A DNA stretch of 16,554 nt. Source: DASTYK01 sp964384585. GTDB lineage: Bacteria > Gemmatimonadota > Gemmatimonadetes > Longimicrobiales > RSA9. Each line of letters starts with the position of its first letter. Position 1 is the stretch's first letter. The DNA is taken from assembly GCA_964384585.1 (NCBI GenBank), contig CAYLME010000072.1:1-16554 (forward strand), read 5' to 3'. Below, piece after piece: positions 1 to 7,281 of the stretch. The notes under the pieces are model-generated. The model searched no databases. It was not told where the DNA came from and saw only the letters and a list, made by a program, of their open reading frames with translations. The position numbers were made by a program, and so were the translations under genes.

Positions 1-66
1 AAAGATGCCCGCCGCAAGCGTGAGTCGCCCCAGATACAGCCACCGCAGTAGCCGCCTCGGCACCAT
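1..66 (-). CDS. Probable membrane protein, N-terminal fragment (cut by window edge)
   Basis: An open frame begins with ATG at 66-64 and runs off the left edge. It gives 22 residues: MVPRRLLRWL followed by YLGRLTLAAGIF. A basic start followed by a hydrophobic stretch looks like the first transmembrane helix of an inner-membrane protein; many membrane sensor kinases begin with this kind of RWLYLGRL pattern. An in-frame TGA lies two codons upstream, so the start must be this ATG or the GTG that follows it. No strong Shine-Dalgarno sequence is seen; GGGTTGAG lies just upstream. The identity cannot be settled from 22 residues, and the frame could be chance. Confidence 0.4.
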   Translation of the reverse strand, partial: MVPRRLLRWLYLGRLTLAAGIF

Positions 67-839
67 CGCTCAACCCGGCTTTCTCAGGGAGACCCGTCCG
101 GCTCGCGCCTGCAGCCGGCCCAAGGGTGAAACATTATTGTCGCCGCTTGCAATCTGCAAGGATTGCGATTGCGAAACGAGAACAATGCCGCGGTGGCGAT
201 CGCGCGAACACTGCGCGGTCGGCCGGATCCGAGAGAAGAGCGCGGCCCATCGAGGGCCGGGCGAACAGTGACGCGGTCTGTTGCCCACCGTGCGGACGCA
301 CCTGCGGCTCGCCCTCCCGCCCGCGCAAGCGCGCGCACCACGTCTGCGAGCACGCGCTCCGCCTCGTCACGGAGCCGGCGTGACCACCTCCGCGCCTGTC
401 GGGCATCATCGCAGGGGGCCACGCGGACAACCATGCTCCCGCTCGGGGCCATGGCAAGTCCGATCAGTCCGGGCGGGCCGCTTGGGCCGGCGGGAGGACG
501 GACGGACGACGAAAGCGTGTTCGGTGCGGCACCCGGGTGGCCGAGCACCGCCTCCGGCGCGCGTCCATGACACGTCGAGGCCTCGCCGCCCCGGAACACC
601 CCCGCGGCCACCGAGTGACGGGGCCCGGAGGGCGCACCCGGCGACCTGTTCGTTTCCCGCCATCCCTTTCGTCGTATTAGTGAACGCCCACGCGACGATG
701 ATTCGCGCGAATCGCCGACGCGCAGTACTCTGGGCAGACGAATCCAGGCTGGAACGTACGAACGTTCGAACCGGTACAAGCTTTGCACTTCCGCGTGATC
801 CGAATCTGGCGTTCAATCTCATCGATGCAGGGGGTCAGG
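67..839. other. Long gene-poor intergenic region with palindromes
   Basis: I find no convincing gene in these 773 bases. Open frames exist on both strands, but most have the Arg/Pro/Cys/Trp-rich composition of shadow frames. One minus-strand stretch (about 456 down to 240) reads more like coding sequence (for example RDEAERVLADVVRAL) but it starts and ends in non-coding-like sequence and has no homologue I recognise. Two perfect palindromes lie near the downstream gene: GATTCGCGCGAATC at 700-713 and CGAACGTTCG at 759-768. They could be operators of the gene at 840. A short AT-richer stretch lies at about 120-200. A divergent promoter region is expected here but I could not assign -35/-10 boxes. 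Confidence 0.5.
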
Positions 840-3800
840 ATGTCTCGCCTGTCCACTGTGGGGTCGCTCCGCGCGATCCTCCTCTTCGTGCTGGCGATCC
901 TGGCGGCGCAACCTGCCCAGGCGCAGTACTTCGGTCGGCAAAAGGTGCAGTACGAGGATTTCGACTGGAAAGTCCTGAAGTCCGACCATTTCAGCATCTA
1001 CCATTATCCGGGCACCGAAGTCATCACGGCGGACGCGGCGCGCATGTCGGAGCGGTGGTATACGCGCCTGTCGTATGCGTTCCAGCACGAGTTCGACGAG
1101 AAGCCGCTCATCTTCTATGCGGACCATCCGGACTTCCAGCAGACGAACGTCATCTCGAGCGCGCTGACGGAGGGGACGGGCGGTGTCACGGAGGGGCTGA
1201 AGAATCGTGTCATCATGCCGTGGACGGGGATCTATGAAGACAATGATCACGTCCTCGGGCACGAGCTCGTTCACGTGTTCCAGTACGACGTTGCGCAGAC
1301 GGGCCCGACGGGGCTGCAGGGGCTGGGCGCGCTGCCGCTCTTCCTGATCGAGGGAATGGCGGAGTACCTGTCGCTCGGCCGCGTCGATGCGAACACCGCC
1401 ATGTGGTTGCGCGACGCCGCGCTGCGCGGCGAGCTGCCCACGATCCAGCAGCTGGGTCGTGACCGCCGCTTCTTCCCGTATCGCTACGGCCAGGCGCTCT
1501 GGGCGTACATCGCGGGACGCTGGGGCGACCGTGCGGTGCCGGAGCTGTTCCGCTTCGCGACGCGGGCGGGTTGGGAGACGGCACTCGAGCGCGTGCTCGG
1601 CGTGACGTCGGAGCAGATCTCGCAGCAGTGGATCGAGTCGATCCGCACCGCATACCTGCCTGCGATCCAGGGTCGTCAGCGTCCCGAGGATGCCGGCACG
1701 CCGCTGCTGGTCAGTGACGAGCTCGGCGCGATGCACCTGGCGCCCGCGGTGAGTCCCGATGGTCGTTTCGTCGCCTTCTTCGGGCGGCGCGACCTCTTCA
1801 CCGTCGATCTCTACCTGGCCGACGCCGTGACCGGCCGCGTCATCCGCGAGCTGGCGAGCCCGCAGAGCGACCCGCACTACGACGCGCTCAGCTTCATCCA
1901 GTCGTCGGGTGCATGGTCACCGGACAGCCGTCTGTTTGCGTACGTCACGTTCGCGCAGGGCGACAACCAGATCGAGATCGTCGACGTCGAGCGCGGTAAC
2001 ACCGTGCGCAAGCTGGCGCCGGCCGGTGTTGGCGCGATCTCGAGCCCGACGTGGTCGCCGGATGGCCGCACACTCGCGTTCTCCGGCATGCGCAACGGGC
2101 TGGGCGACCTGTTCCTCATGGATCTCGAATCCGGCGAGGTGAGGCAGCTGACGGAGGATCGCTACTCGAACCTGCATCCGGATTTCTCGCCTGACGGCAG
2201 CAAGATCGTCTATTCGACGGATGAGGGTCCGGACACCAACTTCGAGACGCTCGTGTTCGGTCAGCAGCGGCTCGCGATGATCGACGTGCAGACGGGCCAG
2301 CGCGAGTTGATCGATGCCTTCCCGGGCATCAAGCACATCAACCCGCAGTATTCGCCCGACGGCCGGAGCCTCTACTTCATCGCGAATCCGGAAGGCTTCA
2401 GCGACATCTTCCGGATGGACCTGCAGACCGGCGAGCTGTTCCAGGTCACGCGTGTTGCGACCGGCGTGAGCGGTGTGACGGACATGTCACCGGCGTTGAG
2501 TGTGGCCGACCGCACGGGACGCATGCTGTTCTCGGTGTTCATCAATGCGGGCCAGCACATTTACGGCCTCGAGCCGGCGCGCACGGCAGGCACGCCCGTC
2601 GTGCCCATGATCGCGGACCCGCAGTCCGTGGCAGCGGTGCTTCCGCCGGTCCAGGCAGTCGGCAGCGGACTCGTCCACGAGTACCTCGCCGAGCCCGAGC
2701 GGGGGCTGCCACCGGTCAGCGTGGCATACGAGACGCGTGACTACAGCCCGGGCATCTCGCTCGACTACATCGGCGCACCGTCACTCGGCGTCGGCGTCAG
2801 TACGGGCGGCTACGGCACGGGTATCATGGGCGGTGTCTCCGCCTTCTTCTCGGACATGCTGGGCGATCACCAGCTGGGCGTCGCGATCCAGGCGCAGGGC
2901 GAGCTCAAGGACATCGGCGGCATCGCGCAGTACATCAATGCGAAGGGCCGCTGGAACTGGGGTGCGGTCGTCGGCCATATCCCGTACCTGACGGGCTTCT
3001 GGCAACAGCAGGTCGATCCGAGCACGGGAACGCGGCTGCTGCAGCAATACCGCCAGCGCATCTACGTGGACCAGGCCGCCCTGCTCGCGCACTACCCGTT
3101 CTCGATGACACGCCGGTTCGAGATGTCGGGCGGCTATACGCGCTACGGCTTCGACACGGAAGTCTGGAGCGTCCTGTTCGACAACCTCGGCCGTCAGATC
3201 AGCGACGTCGTACGCGATGACGCACCGTCGCGCGATCCGCTGCACTTCTTCGAGCTGTCCGCCGCGTTCGTCGGCGACAACTCGTACTTCGGCTTCACAT
3301 CGCCGATTTCGGGCGAGCGGTGGCGGTTCTCCGCGTCACCGACGTTCGGCTCGCTCGACTACACGACCGTGGTCGCGGACTATCGACGCTACCTGTTCAA
3401 GCGGCCCGTGTCGCTGGCCATGCGCGGGGTGCACATCGGCCGCTACGGCGCGGGCGCGGATGGCATCGCCGACGACAACACGCGCGTGCTGAACGACCTG
3501 TACGTGGGTTACGAGACACTCGTGCGCGGCTACTCTTCGGACTCGTTCGAAGTGAACGAGTGCACTCCGACGGACACCGACCCCTGCCCCGAGTACGGCC
3601 GACTCTTCGGCTCGCGCGTCGCGGTCGCGAACCTCGAGTTGCGCATCCCGCTCCTCGGCACGGGCGACTTCGGGCTCATCAACTTCCCGTATGCACCTGT
3701 CGAGCTGTCGCCCTTCCTCGACGCCGGCCTGGCATGGTCGAGCGGCGAGTCACCCACGCTGGAGTGGGCGACAAACACACCCGAGCGCGTACCGGTATTC

Positions 3801-3926
3801 TCGGCCGGTGTATCGGCCCGCATCAACCTTCTCGGGTTCATGGTGCTGGAGACCTACTATGCATACCCGTTCCAGCGCCCGGACCAGGGGTGGTACTGGG
3901 GATTCGTGATGTCGCCCGGGTGGTAA
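840..3926 (+). CDS. Secreted gluzincin-like peptidase / TolB-type propeller / outer-membrane barrel fusion protein
   Basis: The product has 1028 residues. The start at 840 is chosen because it follows AGGGGG (829-834) and opens a clean signal peptide ending AAQPAQA before QYFG; in-frame ATGs at 783 and 825 would spoil it. Residues ~30-285 resemble a peptidase-MA-like zinc domain: HELVH at 141-145 supplies two His ligands and the catalytic Glu, and EGMAEY at 171-176 supplies a likely third ligand (E171). Residues ~295-590 carry five PD40/TolB-type repeats with SPDG/SPDS at 305, 360, 406, 450 and 505. Residues ~625-1028 are Gly/aromatic-rich with alternating strands and a terminal Trp, as in BamA/Omp85-like surface-antigen barrels. 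The protein therefore probably sits in the outer membrane with the propeller and protease exposed on one side. Substrate and orientation are unknown. It is monocistronic, with a terminator 25 bases after the stop. Confidence 0.88.
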   Translation: MSRLSTVGSLRAILLFVLAILAAQPAQAQYFGRQKVQYEDFDWKVLKSDHFSIYHYPGTEVITADAARMSERWYTRLSYAFQHEFDEKPLIFYADHPDFQQTNVISSALTEGTGGVTEGLKNRVIMPWTGIYEDNDHVLGHELVHVFQYDVAQTGPTGLQGLGALPLFLIEGMAEYLSLGRVDANTAMWLRDAALRGELPTIQQLGRDRRFFPYRYGQALWAYIAGRWGDRAVPELFRFATRAGWETALERVLGVTSEQISQQWIESIRTAYLPAIQGRQRPEDAGTPLLVSDELGAMHLAPAVSPDGRFVAFFGRRDLFTVDLYLADAVTGRVIRELASPQSDPHYDALSFIQSSGAWSPDSRLFAYVTFAQGDNQIEIVDVERGNTVRKLAPAGVGAISSPTWSPDGRTLAFSGMRNGLGDLFLMDLESGEVRQLTEDRYSNLHPDFSPDGSKIVYSTDEGPDTNFETLVFGQQRLAMIDVQTGQRELIDAFPGIKHINPQYSPDGRSLYFIANPEGFSDIFRMDLQTGELFQVTRVATGVSGVTDMSPALSVADRTGRMLFSVFINAGQHIYGLEPARTAGTPVVPMIADPQSVAAVLPPVQAVGSGLVHEYLAEPERGLPPVSVAYETRDYSPGISLDYIGAPSLGVGVSTGGYGTGIMGGVSAFFSDMLGDHQLGVAIQAQGELKDIGGIAQYINAKGRWNWGAVVGHIPYLTGFWQQQVDPSTGTRLLQQYRQRIYVDQAALLAHYPFSMTRRFEMSGGYTRYGFDTEVWSVLFDNLGRQISDVVRDDAPSRDPLHFFELSAAFVGDNSYFGFTSPISGERWRFSASPTFGSLDYTTVVADYRRYLFKRPVSLAMRGVHIGRYGAGADGIADDNTRVLNDLYVGYETLVRGYSSDSFEVNECTPTDTDPCPEYGRLFGSRVAVANLELRIPLLGTGDFGLINFPYAPVELSPFLDAGLAWSSGESPTLEWATNTPERVPVFSAGVSARINLLGFMVLETYYAYPFQRPDQGWYWGFVMSPGW

Positions 3927-3951
3927 CAGGCGCACGCGGATGCATTGAAAA

Positions 3952-3977
3952 CGGGCGGCTACGCGAGTGGCCGCCCG
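3952..3977. terminator. Intrinsic terminator, probably bidirectional
   Basis: A perfect 8-bp stem, CGGGCGGC (3952-3959) with GCCGCCCG (3970-3977), encloses a 10-base loop. It is followed on the plus strand by CTTTCGTTTT. On the minus strand it is followed by GTTTTC. It lies between convergent genes, directly after the barrel-protein stop and about 150 bases past the stop of the MBL-fold gene, so it may serve both. Confidence 0.8.
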
Positions 3978-4124
3978 CTTTCGTTTTACCCGGGAGCGTG
4001 TGCGCGTGCGGGTGCCATGGCCTGGTGATGCCGGATGCCGTTCGAGCGGGGTACGCATCGGCGCCCGCACCTGCATGCGCACCCGGGAGGTGACGATTGC
4101 TCCTGCGCAGTTCTGTTCCGGGCC

Positions 4125-5123
4125 CTACTTCCGCAGCACCTTCGTCTCGCCGTGCGCCGGGATCCACAGGTCATGCGCAGGCAGTCCCGCTCTTTGCCAG
4201 GCGGCTCGGGTGAGCGCGGGTGGCTCGAGGGGCGGCTCATCGGAGAGGCGGAAGGTGCCCCAGTGCATTGCGGCGAAGAGGCCGCGGGCGCCGAGATCGC
4301 GGTAGGCCTGCACCGATTCCTCGGGGGACATGTGCGCGGGCTGCATGAACCAGCGCGGTTCGTAGGCGCCGATCGGCAGAAGGACCGCGTCGAACGGGGC
4401 GTACTCGCGGGAGATGTGCTCGTAGAACGGGGCGAATGCGCTGTCACCGGCGTAGTAGACGCTGGCGTTGCCGGTGCGCAGCGCAAACGACGCCCAGAGC
4501 CGCGGGCTCGCGGCCGGTCCGCGGCGCGTCCAGTGACGCGCGGGCAGCGCGATAACGTCCAGCTCCGCATCGCCCACGCGTACGCGCGTGCCTTCCCACC
4601 AGTCCAGGTCTACCGCATTCGTGATTCCCTGCCGGCGAAGCCACGCGGCATGGCCGAGCGGCGCGATCCACTGCAGCGCTGAACCGAAGCGCGCGTACAG
4701 GCGGCGGACGGTCGGACGGTCGAGATGATCGAAATGGTCATGGGAGAGCAGCACGGCGTCGATCGGCGGCAGGTCGTCGAATGCGACGCCCGGCGGACGG
4801 ATCCGGACCGGGCCCGCCCACTGCACGGGCGAGACGCGCCGGCTCCAGACGGGATCGGTGAGCAGGTTGACGCCGGGAAGCTGGATCAGGTACGTCGAAT
4901 GACCGACCCACGTGAGGCGGATCTCGTCGGAGGCGCGCTCGATGATCGAGGGCTCGGCCGCCGCGAGCTCGTGCGGCGCAGGGTCGGGTGCGACGCCGGT
5001 CCGGAGCCGGGCAAGGCGCCAGCGCAGGAAATGACCGAACGTGCGGCGATCCGCCGGCGCGAACCACGGATCGAGGAATGCGCCGCCCGGTCCGCGCACG
5101 GAACGCGGCCGCTCACTGCTCAT
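4125..5123 (-). CDS. MBL-fold hydrolase, NAPE-PLD/RomA-like
   Basis: The 332-residue protein has a full metallo-beta-lactamase zinc site: HDHFDH at 128-133 (H128, H130, D132, H133), H197 in PARHWTRRG, D227 in YAGDS and H287 in MHWGT. D90 in LLTDPVW and the VGHSTYLI strand at 73-80 fit the UlaG/NAPE-PLD-like branch. Animal members cleave N-acyl-phosphatidylethanolamine; bacterial relatives, including RomA-type proteins, mostly have unknown substrates. No signal peptide or membrane segment is evident, so it is probably cytoplasmic or peripheral. It lies 53 bases downstream of the bS21 gene on the same strand and could be read from its promoter. The ATG at 5123 lacks an obvious Shine-Dalgarno sequence, so the start is less certain than the fold. 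Exact substrate is not determinable. Confidence 0.9.
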   Translation of the reverse strand: MSSERPRSVRGPGGAFLDPWFAPADRRTFGHFLRWRLARLRTGVAPDPAPHELAAAEPSIIERASDEIRLTWVGHSTYLIQLPGVNLLTDPVWSRRVSPVQWAGPVRIRPPGVAFDDLPPIDAVLLSHDHFDHLDRPTVRRLYARFGSALQWIAPLGHAAWLRRQGITNAVDLDWWEGTRVRVGDAELDVIALPARHWTRRGPAASPRLWASFALRTGNASVYYAGDSAFAPFYEHISREYAPFDAVLLPIGAYEPRWFMQPAHMSPEESVQAYRDLGARGLFAAMHWGTFRLSDEPPLEPPALTRAAWQRAGLPAHDLWIPAHGETKVLRK

Positions 5124-5146
5124 TTTCGGGGGGAGACTGGGTCAGT

Positions 5147-5169
5147 GCGCGCGACTGAACGCCGCGCGC
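5147..5169. other. GC-only hairpin between rpsU and the MBL-fold gene
   Basis: GCGCGCG (5147-5153) pairs with CGCGCGC (5163-5169) around a 9-base loop. On the minus strand no T-tract follows, so it does not look like a full intrinsic terminator. It could attenuate read-through from the ribosomal-protein gene or stabilise its mRNA end. Chance pairing is possible at this GC content. Confidence 0.35.
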
Positions 5170-5176
5170 CCCCGGA

Positions 5177-5371
5177 CTACCGGCCGCGGCGCTTGGCGCG
5201 AGCCGTACGACGACGGGCATCCGCCGCCTTCCGCTTCTTCGCCTCGCTGGGCTTCTCGTAGAAGCGCTTCTTCTTCATGTCCTTGAAGAGCCCCGAACGC
5301 AGCATCTTGCGTCGGAACTGCTTCAGCGCCCACTCGATGCGATCGCCTTCGCCGATCTGGATCTCGATCAT
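5177..5371 (-). CDS. rpsU: 30S ribosomal protein bS21
   Basis: This 64-residue, very basic protein matches bS21 in length and pattern: it opens MIEIQIGEGDRIEWALKQF, continues with RRKMLRSGLFKDMKKKRFYEK and ends in a Lys/Arg-rich tail with PSEAKKRKAADARR. bS21 binds the 30S subunit near the anti-Shine-Dalgarno end of 16S rRNA and takes part in initiation. The start at 5371 is chosen over the upstream in-frame ATG at 5398 because GGGAG (plus-strand 5376-5380) lies 4 bases before it and because the family begins at this point. A possible -10 box, TAGGAT, lies at 5402-5397 on the minus strand, with no good -35. It is not beside dnaG/rpoD as in enterobacteria; it precedes an MBL-fold hydrolase gene instead. 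Confidence 0.95.
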   Translation of the reverse strand: MIEIQIGEGDRIEWALKQFRRKMLRSGLFKDMKKKRFYEKPSEAKKRKAADARRRTARAKRRGR

Positions 5372-5721
5372 AACACTCCCGGTTCGTCCTGCCGACATCC
5401 TAGCCTTTCAAGGTAAACAGGACGGATGGCGGTGTCCAGCGTCCAGGGGCGCCAAGTGGACTTGCTTCCGGCCGCGAGGCGGTGCTCCGGCTGTCTCCAT
5501 CCTTTACGGCGCCTGGCGCCGTAAATCCCCCACGGCGGTCCGCCAGCCTGGTGTCTTCATCCTTCACGGCGTCCGGCGCCGTAAACCGTGCAGGACGGTC
5601 CGCCAGCTCGGCCGTCTCCATCCTTCACGGCGTCTCCGTCCCCGCGAATACCCGCGTGCCCGTGAATGTCCGTGCCGTCCCACAACGCCCCAGCATCTGG
5701 ACGCACCGCCCCTGCGGGGCC
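5372..5721. other. Divergent rpsU/mpl intergenic region
   Basis: This 350-base gap separates the divergent bS21 and mpl genes. Its centre is filled by a tandem palindromic repeat cluster (described separately). The frame of mpl stays open upstream to 5482, but the sequence there is the repeat itself. The third copy sits 61 bases after the second, out of phase with the first two, so I read the region as non-coding. Promoters for both genes must lie here. Confidence 0.6.
5493..5640. repeat. Tandem ~60-bp palindrome-containing repeats
   Basis: Two complete units start at 5493 and 5553, and a truncated third starts at 5614; each begins GTCTCCATCC or GTCTTCATCC. A fragment related to the end of a unit (GCGGT..CCGGCT) precedes the first. 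Within unit 1, TTTACGGCGCC (5503-5513) and GGCGCCGTAAA (5515-5525) form a perfect 11-bp inverted repeat around one base. In unit 2 the same palindrome (5563-5585) has one mismatch and one wobble. The second half of each unit shares CGGTCCGCCAGC. The third copy keeps only CATCCTTCACGGCGT. The pattern resembles REP/BIME-type intergenic elements. It could act as a transcript-end hairpin, a protein-binding array or a dispersed repeat. Confidence 0.85.
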
Positions 5722-7281
5722 ATGTTCCCCGGACCCACTCCCAACACACAGGACATCCGCGGTTTGCAGCGCAGGCATTACCACCTGATCGGCATAGCCG
5801 GCACGGCGATGGGATCGTTGGCCGGGCTGCTGAAGGCAGCCGGGCATCACGTCACCGGGTCGGACGAGAACGTATACCCGCCGATGTCCACGCAGCTGGA
5901 GGCGCTGGGCATCCCGTACGCCGAGGGCTTCCGCCCGGAGAACCTCGAGCCGCGCCCGGACGTGGTCGTTGTCGGGAACGCGATCTCGCGCGGCAATCCC
6001 GAGCTCGAGTTCGTGCTGGACGAGGGGCTCTACTACACGGCGGCGGCGGTCGTCATCAAGGAAGAATTCCTGCGTGGCCGGCACGTGCTCGCGGTGGCGG
6101 GTACGCACGGGAAGACGACCACGACGTCGATCCTGGCGTGGCTGCTCGAGGTCGCGGGCTTTAACCCGTCCTTCCTGATCGGCGGCGTGGCGGAGAACTT
6201 CGGCAGTTCGTTCCGTCTGACCGATTCCGGCTACTTCGTCATCGAGGCCGACGAGTACGACACCGCGTACTTCGACAAGGGCCCGAAGATGTGGCACTAC
6301 CTGCCACGCACCGCGATTGTGGGCAACATCGAGTTCGACCACGCGGACATCTACCGCGACGAGGAGGCCTACCGCTTCGCCTTCGCGCGCTTCATCAACC
6401 TGGTCCCGCGCAGCGGCACGCTCGTGGCCGGTTGGGAGTCGCCGATCGTGCGCGAGCTCGCGGCGAAGTCTTTCGCGCCCGTCGCCTCGTTCGGAATCCA
6501 GGAAGTTGATTCAGGCGACGTCCCCGGCGCGGCTGCGGCGTCGGGCTCGGACCACCCGGGCAGCGCTGCTGGCGCGGACGCGACTCGACCCGCCTGGACG
6601 GCGCGCGACGTCCGCTACGGCGAGGACATGACGCGCTTCGTCGTGCTGCACCACGGCCAGGTCTGGGGCGACGTCGAGACGCCGCTTGCCGGTGCGTACA
6701 ACGTGCGCAACTGCCTGGCCGCGATCGCTGCGGCGCACGCAGTCGGCGCGGATCCGGCGAAGGTGCAGGAGGCGCTGCGCACGTTCCGCTCGGTACGTCG
6801 TCGCATGGAACTGCGTGGCATCGCGCGCGGCGTGACGGTGATCGACGACTTCGCGCATCATCCGACTGCCGTGGAAGAAACGCTGCGCGCTGCGCGCCAG
6901 CGGTATCGCACTCGCCGCATCGTCGCGGTGTTCGAGCCGCGCAGCTATACGGCGCAGCGTCGCGAGTTCCAGGAGCCGTACACACGCGCGCTCGCGCTTG
7001 CGGACGAGATCGTCCTGGCCGGCCTGTTCCATCCCGAGCGCTATACGAAGCGGACCGCGCTCGACCCGGACGAGGTCGTTGCGACACTGCGCACGGACGG
7101 GCGTACCGCGGCCTACATCCCCGAGGTGGATCGCATCGTTGCGCACCTCAGCGACAGCGCAGCAGAGAGTGATGTGATCGTCATCATGTCGAACGGCGGT
7201 TTCGGTGGCATCCACGCCAAGCTGCTTGCCGCACTGGAAGAGAATCACCGCCCCACCACACCAGGAGAGCACGATGCGTAG
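5722..7281 (+). CDS. mpl: UDP-N-acetylmuramate:L-alanyl-gamma-D-glutamyl-meso-diaminopimelate ligase
   Basis: Mpl joins the recycled murein tripeptide to UDP-MurNAc with ATP in the cytoplasm, which bypasses MurC, MurD and MurE. The 519-residue product shows the Mur-ligase layout: an N-terminal nucleotide-binding motif HLIGIAGTAMGSLA (~21-34), the P-loop GTHGKTTTT at 128-136, EADEYDTAYFDKGPK at ~175-189, NIEFDHADIY at ~202-211, NVRNCLAAIAAAHA at ~327-340, and the C-terminal DDFAHHPTAV (375-384) and FEPRS (404-408). The EADEYDTAYFDKGPK and FDHADIY motifs are the Mpl versions rather than those of MurC. The start at 5722 matches the usual N-terminus; upstream sequence is repeat. An Ala/Gly/Ser-rich insertion at ~262-290 makes it longer than typical (~450-460). 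Its last codons overlap the next gene by 8 bases. Confidence 0.95.
   Translation: MFPGPTPNTQDIRGLQRRHYHLIGIAGTAMGSLAGLLKAAGHHVTGSDENVYPPMSTQLEALGIPYAEGFRPENLEPRPDVVVVGNAISRGNPELEFVLDEGLYYTAAAVVIKEEFLRGRHVLAVAGTHGKTTTTSILAWLLEVAGFNPSFLIGGVAENFGSSFRLTDSGYFVIEADEYDTAYFDKGPKMWHYLPRTAIVGNIEFDHADIYRDEEAYRFAFARFINLVPRSGTLVAGWESPIVRELAAKSFAPVASFGIQEVDSGDVPGAAAASGSDHPGSAAGADATRPAWTARDVRYGEDMTRFVVLHHGQVWGDVETPLAGAYNVRNCLAAIAAAHAVGADPAKVQEALRTFRSVRRRMELRGIARGVTVIDDFAHHPTAVEETLRAARQRYRTRRIVAVFEPRSYTAQRREFQEPYTRALALADEIVLAGLFHPERYTKRTALDPDEVVATLRTDGRTAAYIPEVDRIVAHLSDSAAESDVIVIMSNGGFGGIHAKLLAALEENHRPTTPGEHDA
7263..7269 (+). promoter_or_regulatory. Ribosome binding site of the S9 peptidase gene, inside mpl
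   Basis: AGGAGAG lies inside the end of mpl, with the AGGAG core 6 bases before the ATG at 7274. It fixes that start over the in-frame ATG at 7205 and implies translational coupling with mpl. Confidence 0.8.

Noticed and set aside
281..1237. A 318-residue plus-strand open frame overlapping the barrel-protein gene
   Set aside because: It is rich in Arg, Pro, His and Cys, has no recognisable motif and overlaps the well-supported gene at 840; it is a shadow frame of high-GC DNA.
5482..5721. An 80-residue N-terminal extension of Mpl containing SFTAPGAVN/SFTASGAVN repeats
   Set aside because: The open frame runs through palindromic intergenic repeats; the third copy is shifted by one base relative to a 60-base period, so the peptide repeat is not maintained. 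The family N-terminus begins just after the ATG at 5722.
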